Positions 19,549 through 28,607 of a stretch of DNA of 64,000 bases are shown here, in pieces. Origin of the DNA: CAWAMR01 sp963783095 (GTDB taxonomy: Bacteria; Planctomycetota; Planctomycetia; Gemmatales; Gemmataceae); NCBI GenBank assembly GCA_963783095.1, contig CAWAMR010000004.1, forward strand, positions 186,001 through 250,000, in the 5' to 3' direction. Positions within the stretch are counted from its first letter, which is position 1. Each line of letters begins with the position of its first letter. A program made the position numbers and the translations under genes. The notes under the pieces were generated by a model that worked only from the letters and a program-made list of their open reading frames with translations, searched no databases and had not been told where the DNA came from.

Positions 19549-20909
19549 TCAGGGCTTTTTCGGGGATCGAGCTTGTTCCAGCAGGGTTCGCGCTCGTTTG
19601 TCGGCCGGATCGAGACGGCTTGCGGCCTCCAGATGAGAGATCGCATCCTCGTTCTCTCCTTTTTTGAGCAGTAAATCCCCCAACTCGACGTGCACAGCTG
19701 CCAGATCGGGCCGAAAACGCAGCGCATCGCGAAAGGAGTCCATTGCCTTTTCGGTTTTTCCCATTTTTAGCCGACAATCGCCCAGGGCATAGTGGGCCAT
19801 TCCATAAGACGGCTTCAACTCGATTGCCCGCAGGAAGCTGGATTCTGCAGCATCGTAATCCTTGAATTTCACTCGCGTGCTACCCAACAGGAAGTGCCCA
19901 TTGACTAACATGGGGTTCAATTCAATCGCTCTTTTCAAATCCTTTTCTGCTTCGGCAAAAGCATTGGCACTCATGAACGCCTGGGCCCGCGTGAGATATG
20001 CTTCATCCGAGTTGGGATGGTCGCGCAATACGTCTTCGATCAGCATAAACGCTTCTCGAACTTTCCTTTCGCGGAGCAACTGCCTTGTCTCATCGATGCG
20101 AGGCTGCAACCCAGTCTTCAAATCTCTCGTTTCGCGCGGAAAGAATCGGGCCAATCGGCATCTTTCGGCCCAGCATTCGCGATTACATTTTCCCGTTCGG
20201 CTTCGGCCGTCTTGCCGAGGCGAAAATAAGCGGTTGCAAGAGCAAGATGCGCTTCATGCTGTGAAGTAGGGTGTCTTGCGGCACTCCGGAGCGGTGCCAC
20301 GGCATCCTGCCACTTACCGCGTCGCGACAGAATTTGTCCATGTCCAAGCAAAACTCGAGGATTCGTCGGATACTCGCTGAGCAGTTCCAAAAAGACCGCG
20401 TCCGCTGCATCGATGCGATCGTATTTCAGATATTGCTCCGCCAACCGCAATCTCACGTGCAAGCTGGGAGGAGCGATTTGTGAGGCTCGTTCAAGAGCAA
20501 CAAGCCCCTCCTCCTCCGGCCGAACCAGCAACAAAGCCAGACCACGGAAATAGGGCCATCGAGCATTGGCAGGATCTAATCGCTCTGCTTCCGCAAAAAC
20601 TCCTATGCAATCCAGGTACAAATTTTGAGCGAACAAGACCATTCCCAGTCTGCCCCAGGCGGTACCGGAGTCAGGCTGAGCCTCCACCTCCGTTCGAGCA
20701 TTGTTGATTGCGCTGACGACTTCGTCATCAAGCCCCTCCGTGTGAAAGGTCGGAATAACAGCCTTGCTCAGGCGCCAGATGAAATACGCGCCGATTCCGG
20801 TACCGACCAAAACAACCAATAAAAAGAGGGCCGGCAACCGACGATGTCGTCGAATGGGCTTTGCGGATGTTAAAGGAGGAACCGGACTGGTCACGCTGGA
20901 ACCTTCCAA
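19549..20909 (-). CDS. Membrane-anchored TPR protein (one frameshift)
   Basis: A single-pass membrane protein with a long TPR solenoid, about 450 residues. Basic N-terminus (KPIRRHRRLP), one membrane helix (ALFLLVVLVGTGIGAYFIW), then repeats such as GTAWGRLGMVLFAQNLYLD, HEAHLALATAYFRLGKTAEA, and after a shift near 20145 DEAYLTRAQAFMSANAFAEA, GMAHYALGDCRLKMGKTEKA and AAVHVELGDLLLKKGENEDA. The two halves join without loss (WPDSF / RETRDLKTGLQPRI), so I call one gene. The start is uncertain: no ATG is in frame; TTG at 20909 or GTG at 20894 are candidates. It is 65 bp downstream of the CRTAC1 gene, with which TPR proteins are often paired. Confidence 0.75.
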
Positions 20910-20974
20910 AGCCTTGACGCTTGCGCCACCGTGGGCCGCAAAAAAGTGTATCTAAGCCAAACGCCTATTGGCTT

Positions 20975-22663
20975 CTAAGACGCTGCCGTTGTTTTCCCGG
21001 CACCCTGGCGAATTTCAACCCGCCGATCGACAGAGCCGCCGGAAAAAGTTTCTTTGACACCGTCGGGCCAAAGAACTTCAATTGCTTCATAATGGGTGAG
21101 TTCACCCAATCCGAAGTGGCAGCAAGGATCGTTGCTGCTGCAATAACTATAGCCTGGTTGCAGCAGCCGCCAGTACGATTTATCACCGGCGTGAACCGTA
21201 ATCTCGGCTCCATAGGCATCCCGCTTGAGTTTCGGAATCGTCGCGCGTACCGTCAACCAATGTCCGTTTTTGGAAGCAATGTTCCGCAACAACCGTGCCG
21301 GTCCGTCAATTTCGGTGATCAGCAAGTCCAGCGCACCGTCGTTGTCAAAATCGCCGACGGCAAGCCCTCTTCCAACGGCAGGCTTTTCACACAAAGCGGG
21401 GTTGGAACTCGATATATCGCGGAATTTGCCGTTTCCGAGATTGGTATAAATCTGATTGTGTTCCGCATAACCCGACCAGAACCTGCCCCCGTTCTCCGCA
21501 CCCTGGTTACGCCGAACATTACCGTTGACGAAGGCAAGATCCGGCCAGCCATCGAGGTTAAAATCCACAACGCCGTCCCAAAGCCTGTACTACGGGCCAC
21601 CGAATCCTGCAGACAGGGTTTTATCCTCAAAGAAACCGCGAGGCCCCTGTTTCCAGAGCGTATGGTTCTCGTCAATTATGTGCGTGACGAACAAATCGGG
21701 CAATCCATCGCCGTCCACATCAGCCCAGCCGATCCCCATATTCGCCGCTGCCCCGGACTGCGTAAAGGCAAGCCGCGCAAGGTCGCCTCCTCCTTAAAAG
21801 ATCCGTCATGCTGATTGATCCAAAGATGGTTTGCCATGAGGTCGTTGGTAATAAGGATGTCGGGCCAGGCATCGCCGTTGAAGTCAGCGGCAGAACTCCA
21901 AGACCCTTTCCTTTTGGACCGTTCACTAGACCTGCTTTCAACGAAGCATCTTCAAAAAAAACACCCTTGCCGTCGGGCCGGAGACCCCGGTTGCGGTAAA
22001 GCCGCGGAATGCTGCCGCGGAAGACTTTCGGTCCGCAAAAGTCGAGTTTGCCACCTGCTCCCGGACAATGAAAGGAGTGGGCGTAATCGACGTAGTTGAC
22101 AACGATCAGATCGAGCCAACCGTCGCGGTCAAAATCGAAAAAGGCCGCGGATGTACCCCAAAGTGGATTCTCAAGAATTGCCGCGGAAGCAACATCGATG
22201 AATCGTCCGCCACCCTGGTTGCGAAAGAGGTGAATCGCGATATTCGGTGAGCAAAACGTCCGGTAGTCCATCGTTGTCGAAATCGCCGACAGCCACTCCC
22301 ATGCCATACCCCGCGACATTCAAACCGCTACCTGCCGACACATCGCGGAATGAACCATTGTCTTCTTGGTGGAAAAGCTGATTTTTTCTTGCTGTTTGGC
22401 CCACCGTTGTGGATCAAGTAAATGTCGAGTTTATCGTCGCCGTCAAAATCGAAAAGGCCAACCTGACCCTACGGACTGAGGCATAAAGAAGTCTTGCCCG
22501 ATCGGCCCGGCATCATGTAATCGAAGTCCCTACCTTCTCCGTTTTATCTATCAAACCAGGGCGACTCGGACGAGGCAGTGGGCACCACCATGACGGGTGC
22601 GGGGCGACTACAACTCGCTAATAGCCCAAACAGGAGGAGCAATAGTCGCCCGCGTATCGTCAT
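20975..22663 (-). CDS. CRTAC1/ASPIC-UnbV FG-GAP lipoprotein (frameshifted)
   Basis: Secreted integrin-like beta-propeller protein. Lipoprotein signal MTIRGRLLLLLFGLLASCSR, then calcium-binding FG-GAP/VCBS repeats: LFDFDGDDKLDIYLIHNGGP, GVAVGDFDNDGLPDVLLTE, AAFFDFDRDGWLDLIVVNYV, GFNLDGWPDLAFVNGNVRRN and AVGDFDNDGALDLLITEIDG. The C-terminus is the ASPIC/UnbV domain (LRNIASKNGHWLTVRATIPK; IEVLWPDGVKETF). About five single-base shifts divide it (including near 22548, 22280, 21830 and 21700). The length near 560 residues is normal. The start ATG at 22663 precedes the lipobox. A TPR protein follows. The role is unknown. Confidence 0.8.
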
Positions 22664-22713
22664 AAAGGATCTCAAGCTCACAATCCTTGCCCAATGGGTT
22701 CGATCGTACATTG

Positions 22714-24108
22714 TCATTCCACCAACGCCTGGAAGAGTCCTTCCGCCTTGTGCAGCGTTTCCGCGTATTCTCGCTCGGGATCGGAGTCGGCAACGATGCC
22801 GCCGCCGACGGGGAACTGTACCCAGCCCCGGCCGGTGGTGAATGTGCGGATCAGGATGTTCGTGTCCATGTGCCGTCGAATCCAATATAGCCCAGGCAGC
22901 CGCAGTAGGGGCCGCGGCGGTCGGTTCCAGCTCGGCGATGATCTCCATGGCCCGCACCTTGGGGGCCCCGGTCACCGAGCCGCCCGGAAACGCCGGCCCG
23001 CAACAGGTCCACGGCGTCCAGTCCGGCGCAGGTGCCGCGCACTTCCGAACCAGGTGATGGACATAATCGATAGGTTTCCACCCGGCAGACGCCTGGCGCG
23101 CGGACGTGCCGTATCGCAGACCCGGCCCAAGTCGTTGCGGAGCAGGTCGACGATCATGACGTTCTCGGCCCTGTCCTTGGCCGAGCGGCCAGCTCGGCGA
23201 TCTGTTCCTGATCCTCCATCGGCGTTGTGCCGCGCGGCCGCGTTCCTTTGATCGGCCGTGTTTCCATGTTGCCGGTGATCGCGCACGAAACCGTTCCGGC
23301 GAGGCGCTGACGATCGCAAAATCCCCCAGGTCGAAATAGCCAGCAAACGGCGCGGCATTGGCATTGCCGCAGATTTCCGTAAAGCTCCAGCGGGGCATCG
23401 TCAGACTCGCCAAGCAGCCTTTCGCGATGTTCACCTGAAAGCAATCGCCGGCGTGGATATAGTTGCGGTTCGTCTGATCATTTCCCTGAAGTTCGCCGGC
23501 TCAAAATTGGATGTAATGGTCGGATGTTCGTGAAGGGGAACTGTGGAGACAGCTTCTTGTAGGAGATGGAGTTACCCATCCATCGGGGCATGTGAACGAT
23601 CGATTGGTCGAGTCGATGCAAAACCTGATTGATCCTAAACGAGCCTGTTGGATTCGAGCCGATTCCTCCAACTCCGGATAACCCGTTGATAATAACCATG
23701 CACCATCGCGCCAATGATCGAACGCGATAACCCAATCGCAAGAGCCCACCGCCAGATCGGGCACCGCAAATTCATCGACACGATGCCGGAATGCGCTCAA
23801 CGGCGGCCTATCCGTAACCAAAACACCCTGACATCCACCTTTAAAGGGTGGCAAAACGGCAAGCGTTTGCGCGGAGAATTCGCGGAGTTTCTGATCGAGA
23901 AACGTGAAGGGGTCGTATCCTTTCCAGTTCCGCACCGATCGGGGGTGCCAGTGTGGCGGATCCGCGCGATGAATGAATATCGGCCGCGCTTCTGGGATGG
24001 CGACGACACTTTCGAGGACAAGAAGATGCGGAAAATTTCCAAAGCGTGTGCAACATCCCAGGAATCTGGACAGGGTGAGTCTTGTACCAAAGGCTCCATA
24101 CGACGCAT
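22714..24108 (-). CDS. pabB: Aminodeoxychorismate synthase component I (frameshifted)
   Basis: Chorismate-utilising enzyme making 4-amino-4-deoxychorismate for p-aminobenzoate. The full order is visible over several frames: VQDSPCPDSWDVAHALE and PFTFLDQKLREFSAQTLAVL (N-terminal domain), DWVIAFDHWRDGAWLLSTGY, GYFDLGDFAIVSASPERF, ETRPIKGTRPRG (the PIKGT lysine separates PabB from anthranilate synthase, which has PIAGT), NVMIVDLLRNDLGRVCD, YCGCLGYIGFDG and the C-terminal GGIVADSDPEREYAETLHKA with EGLFQALVE. About 465 residues. At least eight shifts, most of them in the GC-rich segment 22780-23400. The start is chosen at 24108 (alternative 24099). It supplies precursor to folate and possibly to the RFAP synthase downstream. 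Confidence 0.8.
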
Positions 24109-24515
24109 GATGATAGTTATAGCAACTCGAAGATTGTTTCCGAAGCCGGCGAGGAGGTGAACAGATACACGAGTGGTTTCCGAAAGCATCTTCATTAGGA
24201 TGAATCTGCTCGGTCATCATTGAAGAAACCGAGGAAGAAAACGGGATTGATCTGGAACTCTTCGACGACGATTTCGACCCGGAACCTGAGTTGAACCCCG
24301 ATCCATCGACACCACACTCAGCGTAGCGAGCCACGTGCGCATTTAGCCAAAGGCAACGGCGAACCCCATGCGTAAGCTTGGGGGTTAAAGAGTCAAGGTC
24401 GGTATGCTGGTAGACACCCCCAAGCTTACGCATGGGGTTCGCCGTTGCGTAGCAATGAAGGTATTTGGGCTAAACTGATACCACGCTCGCAACCCTGGGT
24501 TCGCTGAGGCTTCTT
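24109..24515. other. Divergent gap with possible acidic-peptide fragment
   Basis: 407 bp between divergent pabB and ubiX. Besides the inverted repeat listed separately, bases 24208-24326 on the plus strand can be read as a very acidic peptide, VIIEETEEENGIDLELFDDD then FDPEPELNPDPSTPHSA and a stop. There is no in-frame ATG, and a TGA lies just upstream. A start at the ATG at 24199 would need a one-base shift. It could be the tail of a decayed or mis-sequenced gene. The antisense frame is Ser-rich low complexity and less credible. Confidence 0.35.
24354..24447. repeat. Perfect 32-bp inverted repeat
   Basis: The arms at 24354-24385 and 24416-24447 are perfectly complementary over 32 bp with a 30-base spacer. 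The motif contains CGAACCCCATGCGTAAGCTT. It sits between divergent genes, so it is not a transcription terminator for either. Most likely a recently inserted palindromic element; it could affect both promoters. Confidence 0.9.
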
Positions 24516-25129
24516 ATGGCGGCAACGGATCTGGTACTTGCATTCACCGGAGCAAGCGGGACGCCTTACGGCGTTCGGCTCCTGGAGATTCTGCTTAGCG
24601 CGGGCCGAACCGTTCATCTGACCATCAGCCCCGCGGCCGTGGAAGTCATGCAGCGAGAACTCGATCGCACGATAGCGCTCAACAATTTGAGCCAAGAACT
24701 CTAGTTGGCTCTCCATTGGAATTAAGCCAGCTCCACTATCACCATTATCGCGATTTCCAGTCGGGCATCGCCTCGGGATCTTTCCTCACCGCCGGCATGG
24801 TGATTTGCCCGTGCAGCATGGGTACTATTGCCGCTATCGCGCACGGAGTTTCGGAGAATCTCATTCATCGCGCTGCCGACGTTCACCTGAAGGAACGGCG
24901 AAAGCTCATTGTGGTTCCACGAGAAACGCCACTGGGACTGATTCAGTTGCGGAATTTGGCGACGATCGTCGAGGCGGGGGGAATCGTCTTGCCGGCGATG
25001 CCCGCGTTCTATACCAAGCCACGCAGTATCGAAGACATGATCGACTTCGTCGTGGCCAGAATCTGCGATCAACTCGGTGTAGAACATCAACTCCTGAAAA
25101 GGTGGGGAACCTCGGAGCCGAGCGAATGA
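24516..25129 (+). CDS. ubiX: Flavin prenyltransferase UbiX (one frameshift)
   Basis: Makes prenylated FMN from FMN and dimethylallyl phosphate, the cofactor of UbiD-type decarboxylases. About 204 residues: LVLAFTGASGTPYGVRLLEI (FMN phosphate loop), VHLTISPAAVEVMQREL, HHYRDFQSGIASGSFLTAGM, VICPCSMGTIAAIAHGVSEN, DVHLKERRKLIVVPRETPLG and GGIVLPAMPAFYTKPRSIED. One shift near 24704 separates the first third from the rest. The stop overlaps the glycerate kinase start (ATGA), so the two genes are co-translated. Start ATG at 24516, about 70 bp after the inverted repeat. Confidence 0.9.
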
Positions 25130-26453
25130 ACACCTCTGCCTCTCTGCGTGAACAAGCTCTTCACATCTGGCGACAGGAGTGAATGCCGTTCAACCGAGTG
25201 ATCTCATTCGGGACCGCGCCGCCGATGTCTTGCGGGCAGCTGTGTCCGGAAGGGGACGAATTCTAGTGGTCGGGGCCGGCAAGGCCGGCGGTGCCATGGC
25301 ACTCGCCTTGGAAGAGGTGATGGCATTGCATCTCGATCGGGTGGAAGGGATCGTCAATGTTCCGGAGAACTGCATCCGACCGCTACGGAAAATCCAGCTT
25401 CATGCAGCTCGACCGGCAGGAAGCAATCATCCCACGGAAGCAGGAGTGGTCGGTGCCAATCGGATGCTCGCTCTGTTTGCCAATGCCGGTCCCGAAGATG
25501 TCGGCATCTGTTTGATTTCCGGGGGCGGCTCCGCTTTGTTGCCGGCACCGATCGAAGGGATCACTCTTGCCGACAAGCAGGCAGTGACGAGATTGCTGCA
25601 CTCGAGCGGTGCCTCGATCAACGAGATGAATTGCGTTCGCAAACATTTGTCACGCATTAAAGGCGGTCAACTGGCGAAAGCGTTCACCGGCAAGGCAATT
25701 TTTAGTTTGATCATTTCCGATGTGGTTGGCGACCCTTTGGAAGTGATCGCCTCCGGACCAACGGCCTCCGACCCATCCACTTTTGCCGATGCGCTGGCCG
25801 TCATCGAGCGGTATCGATTGTGCGATGCAGTTTCTTCAAGAATCCTCTGCATTTTGAGGCCGGTATTGCCGGACATGTTTCTGAAACCTTGAAGCATCTG
25901 CCGGGGAATGTTCACAACATTGTGATCGGCAACAATGAAGTGGCACTGGATGTTGCACAAAGGGAGGCCGAGAAATCGGGTTATCGAGTTCTGCAACTCG
26001 GGTCGTTTGTCGAGGGCGAGACGCGCGAAGTTGCGGTTGTGGTGGCCGGAATCGTGCGACAGCATCCGCCGAGACGGCCGGCCGATCAAGCCGCCGGCGT
26101 GCATCCTGATCGGCGGCGAGACGACGGTAACGCTCGGCACCTGTTCCGGGAAGGGTGGACGCAATCAGGAATTCGTGCTGGCATTGCTCCACAAACTTGG
26201 GCTTCAAGAAATGAAAGGCGTGGCGGTCTTGAGCGGGGGAACCGACGGCGAAGATGGACCAACCGATGCCGCGGGAGCAGTTGCTGACGAGGAGATTTAT
26301 CGAAAGGCAATTGGGTTGGATCGGGAATCCGACATCGGCTCATGCCTGGCCCAACACGACGCTTACTCATTCTTTGATGCAACCGGAGGGTTGATCCGCA
26401 CCGGCTTGACCGAAACGAACGTCATGGATGTTCGCGTGGTGTTGGTACGATGA
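25126..26453 (+). CDS. Glycerate 2-kinase, MOFRL family (frameshifted)
   Basis: Phosphorylates D-glycerate to 2-phosphoglycerate; cytosolic, about 440 residues. The start MNTSASLREQALHIWRQ overlaps ubiX by four bases. Landmarks: ILVVGAGKAGGAMALALEEV, AARPAGSNHPTEAGVVGANR, ICLISGGGSALLPAPIEGIT, GASINEMNCVRKHLSRIKGG, IFSLIISDVVGDPLEVIASG (DUF4147 domain), then after further shifts NIVIGNNEVALDVAQREAEK, ILIGGETTVTL, KGGRNQEFVLALLHKLGLQ and SGGTDGEDGPTDAAGAVAD (MOFRL domain). Single-base shifts lie near 25182, 25845 and 26075. It may feed serine-cycle or hydroxypyruvate metabolism. Confidence 0.85.
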
Positions 26454-26518
26454 TTCGCGTTGAACAACCTTACGCGTGCGGCTATTGACGTATCTGGATC
26501 TTTTGGGAAAATGTGATC

Positions 26519-26745
26519 ATGAATAAGACAATTCCTATTCCTTTCGCCGGCACCATTCCTACCGAACTTGAAGCGGATACACGGGCTGTCATCGAAAAGC
26601 TGATTACGGGAATGCCTCTCGATCCCGAAACCTACCGCCGAATCCGTGAGCTCGCGCTGACCGTATCCGAGACGAATTGTTCCAGAAACACGGGCTTCTG
26701 GACATTGGTGTCCCTTCTATCCGCGATCTTCGTGACGGCTCATGA
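26519..26745 (+). CDS. Orphan antitoxin-like small protein
   Basis: About 75 residues: TIPIPFAGTIPTELEADTRA, VIEKLITGMPLDPETYRRIR, then after a one-base shift near 26655 RIRDELFQKHGLLDIGVPSI and RDLRDGS. It resembles the short proteins that precede PIN-domain toxin genes in Gemmataceae (my recollection, not verified). Two features support a toxin-antitoxin origin: the small size and the ATGA overlap with a downstream ATG that begins MKYVL, a common start for PIN toxins. That downstream frame is cut after nine codons, so the partner is missing. Start ATG at 26519; a GTG six bases upstream is possible. Confidence 0.55.
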
Positions 26746-27111
26746 AGTACGTCCTCCCGATCTTCCCTTGAGTCGATCAACAAACTTTTTCAGCTTCTTA
26801 TGGGCTTTCGTGGAGCCCTTGCTCAGGACGATCGCCTCGTGAAAGGATAAGCCGGGATCGGGACAAGGAAGTTTTGCCAGCGCCTCGTCGAGCGATTGTC
26901 GAAGTGTGTATTTCTGAGCCTCGTAGCGGATTTTCACTCCCAAGATCCGAAGTTGTTCCAGATCGCGATAGAAACTCCGAGTATCAATCTTCAAGTGTCG
27001 GACCACGAATGCACGGGTCTTTGGAGCCGCCGACACGTATTGCAGCAATCGAAATAATCGGGCTACCCGATTCGCAGTGATGGCGACGCTCTTTCCAGGT
27101 TTCTGAACCAT
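26740..27111 (-). CDS. HTH-type (DeoR/WYL-like) regulator, short
   Basis: 123 residues. The N-terminal two thirds form a winged-helix/HTH of the type seen in WYL regulators: TANRVARLFRLLQYVSAAPK, TRAFVVRHLKIDTRSFYRDL, EQLRILGVKIRYEAQKYTLR. The rest (LPCPDPGLSFHEAIVLSKGS) aligns with the linker that normally leads to a WYL ligand-binding domain, but the protein stops at GGRTS. It is therefore a stand-alone HTH or truncated at its 3' end; the stop lies against the stub of the toxin-like gene, which favours truncation by recombination. Start ATG at 27111. Confidence 0.65.
   Translation of the reverse strand: MVQKPGKSVAITANRVARLFRLLQYVSAAPKTRAFVVRHLKIDTRSFYRDLEQLRILGVKIRYEAQKYTLRQSLDEALAKLPCPDPGLSFHEAIVLSKGSTKAHKKLKKFVDRLKGRSGGRTS
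26742..26771 (+). pseudogene. Nine-codon stub of a toxin-like gene
   Basis: ATG overlapping the antitoxin-like stop, reading MKYVLPIFP then TGA. MKYVL is a frequent opening of PIN-domain VapC-like toxins, which usually continue with a catalytic Asp in D-S/T-S. Here the sequence diverges at about 26755 and runs antisense into the 3' end of an HTH gene on the other strand. I read it as the scar of a deletion or recombination that removed the toxin. It is short, so this is inference. Confidence 0.35.
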
Positions 27112-27414
27112 GCGAACCCATCAGATCGAGATATTGCTGGTCGGAACCCTGGCCCGGCTCAAGAGTGGCTCTCTCCCAAGGTGGTTGATCGTAGGACGAG
27201 CCGGGAGCGAATGCAAGCCTTTTTCTTACGTTTCCGGTTCGCGCGATTCGACCACCTTCACCCATTGCCGCGAATGCACCGGCATCGACCTTTTTCAGGC
27301 AGCAGGAATTGACGATCTACGGCAAAGTTCTCAAGTTTCCTCACCGATAGGAGATGATAAGCGCGTAACCTCATCCGTTCAGGATTTTTCTGAACGGCAA
27401 GGGTGATCTAGCTG
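27112..27414. other. Gap upstream of HTH gene, small hairpin
   Basis: 303 bp between the minus-strand HTH gene and a small plus-strand gene. It should contain the promoters of both. The only structure I see is a 6-bp stem (GTTCAG...CTGAAC, 27379-27398) with a T-rich loop, 17 bp before the next gene. Open frames here have no recognisable motif. Confidence 0.4.
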
Positions 27415-27648
27415 GTGCGAGGCGAAACCGTGCAACAGAGTCTCAGCGTGCTTGCCTTGATTGGGTGTCAGGAACGATTCATTTACGTGTACGACGACGC
27501 CAGCCGGGAAACTTTGTTGGATCATATTCGCCAACAGGCTGCGAATCCATCTGTGGGAGTTTCCTGGAGTGAATATCATTTGCTTGCGGAGCGTGCCCGC
27601 AAGCAAGCCAGGGAGTCGGCAAATCTGCTAAAAACGTCGGAGGAGTAG
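27415..27648 (+). CDS. Hypothetical small protein
   Basis: Up to 77 residues, with GTG starts at 27415 or 27430. The sequence LSVLALIGCQERFIYVYDDA, SRETLLDHIRQQAANPSVGV, SWSEYHLLAERARKQARES has natural amino-acid composition and a beta-strand/helix pattern, and reads like conserved planctomycete hypotheticals, but I do not recognise a named family. It is 29 bp upstream of xerC on the same strand, so it may be co-transcribed. It has no signal peptide or membrane segment. Confidence 0.5.
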   Translation: MRGETVQQSLSVLALIGCQERFIYVYDDASRETLLDHIRQQAANPSVGVSWSEYHLLAERARKQARESANLLKTSEE

Positions 27649-27677
27649 GATGTCCATCCGACGTGCGAGATTCGATC

Positions 27678-28576
27678 ATGGAGCAGGCTCTTGCCGACTA
27701 TCTCCGGCATCTTGAGCTGGAAAAGAACGCTTCGGCATATACCGTAAAATCCTACCGCGAGGATTTGACGCAGGCCGTGCAGTTTTTTCAAGAACGACTC
27801 GCATCTGCGACGATCGAGCCTGGCCAGGTTTCCACGCGCACGGTTCGCGCCTTTCTGGCCTGGCTTCACGAACAGGGTTATTCTCGCGCGACCATTGCCC
27901 GCCGCCTCGCCTCAGTACGATCTTGGTTTCGATTCTTGTGCCGGCGCGGAATGCTGACGTCGAATCCCGCTCATGGTTTACGCGGCCCGCGCAAGACAAG
28001 AAGCTGCCCCAGTTTTTGACGCAGGCCGAGATCGATCGACTGTTGGCCGCGCCGGGAAGCGGCGACGCACTGGCTCTGCGCGACAAGGCAATCCTTGAAA
28101 CTCTGTATTCCGCCGGCTTGCGGGTGGCGGAACTGTGCGGCCTGAAACTCGGCGACGTCGATTTCAAGGAAGGGATTCTGACAGCGCGCGGCAAAGGCAA
28201 ACGGGAACGACTTGCGATGCTCGGTGCGCCTGCGATCCAGGCGATCGAGGCCTGGCTTCCGGGGCGACAAGAGTTGTTGGCACACCTGAGCCGCAGCAGC
28301 GAAGCGATCTTCTTGAACAAGAACGGCACGCCCTTGACGGTGCGAAGTATCGGTCGGATTCTGGCGAAATACCTTCAGTTGGCAGGGCTGAATCCGACCA
28401 CGACTCCCCATACGTTGCGACACACGTTCGCTACTCACTTGCTGGATGCGGGTGCGGATATTCGCGGGGTCCAGGAGTTGCTCGGCCACAAGAACCTGAC
28501 GACCACGCAGATTTATACCCATGTATCGACCCAGCGCCTGCAGGAAAGTTATCACAAAGCCCATCCGCGAGCCTGA
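27678..28576 (+). CDS. xerC: Tyrosine recombinase XerC/XerD (one frameshift)
   Basis: Site-specific recombinase of about 299 residues, the usual length for Xer proteins that resolve chromosome dimers at dif. N-terminal SAM-like domain (MEQALADYLRHLELEKNASA; TIARRLASVRSWFRFLCRRG). After a shift near 28005 the catalytic domain has all conserved residues: Arg in LYSAGLRVAELCGL, Lys in TARGKGKRERLAML, HTLRH in TPHTLRHTFATHLLDAG, His in LLGHKNLTTT and the nucleophile Tyr in TTQIYTHVSTQRL. I start at the ATG at 27678 rather than the GTG 15 bases upstream. No mobile-element context is visible, so a housekeeping role is likely. Whether it is XerC or XerD is not decidable here. Confidence 0.85.
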
Positions 28577-28607
28577 AAGACTCGATCCATTTATTGAGGA
28601 CTACTCC

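Noticed and set aside
20921..21814. 297-residue plus-strand frame
   Set aside because: Shadow of the CRTAC1 gene; the calcium-binding DxDxDG repeats read only on the minus strand.
22714..24108. Anthranilate synthase component I (trpE)
   Set aside because: The PIKGT lysine and the overall layout fit PabB; TrpE carries Ala in this motif.
23501..24433. 310-residue Ser-rich minus-strand frame as a separate protein
   Set aside because: Its C-terminal half is one frame of pabB and its N-terminal half is antisense to an acidic plus-strand segment and passes through the inverted repeat.
27678..28576. Integrase of a mobile element
   Set aside because: The length, motifs and neighbours fit a housekeeping Xer recombinase; no att sites, tRNA or phage genes are nearby.
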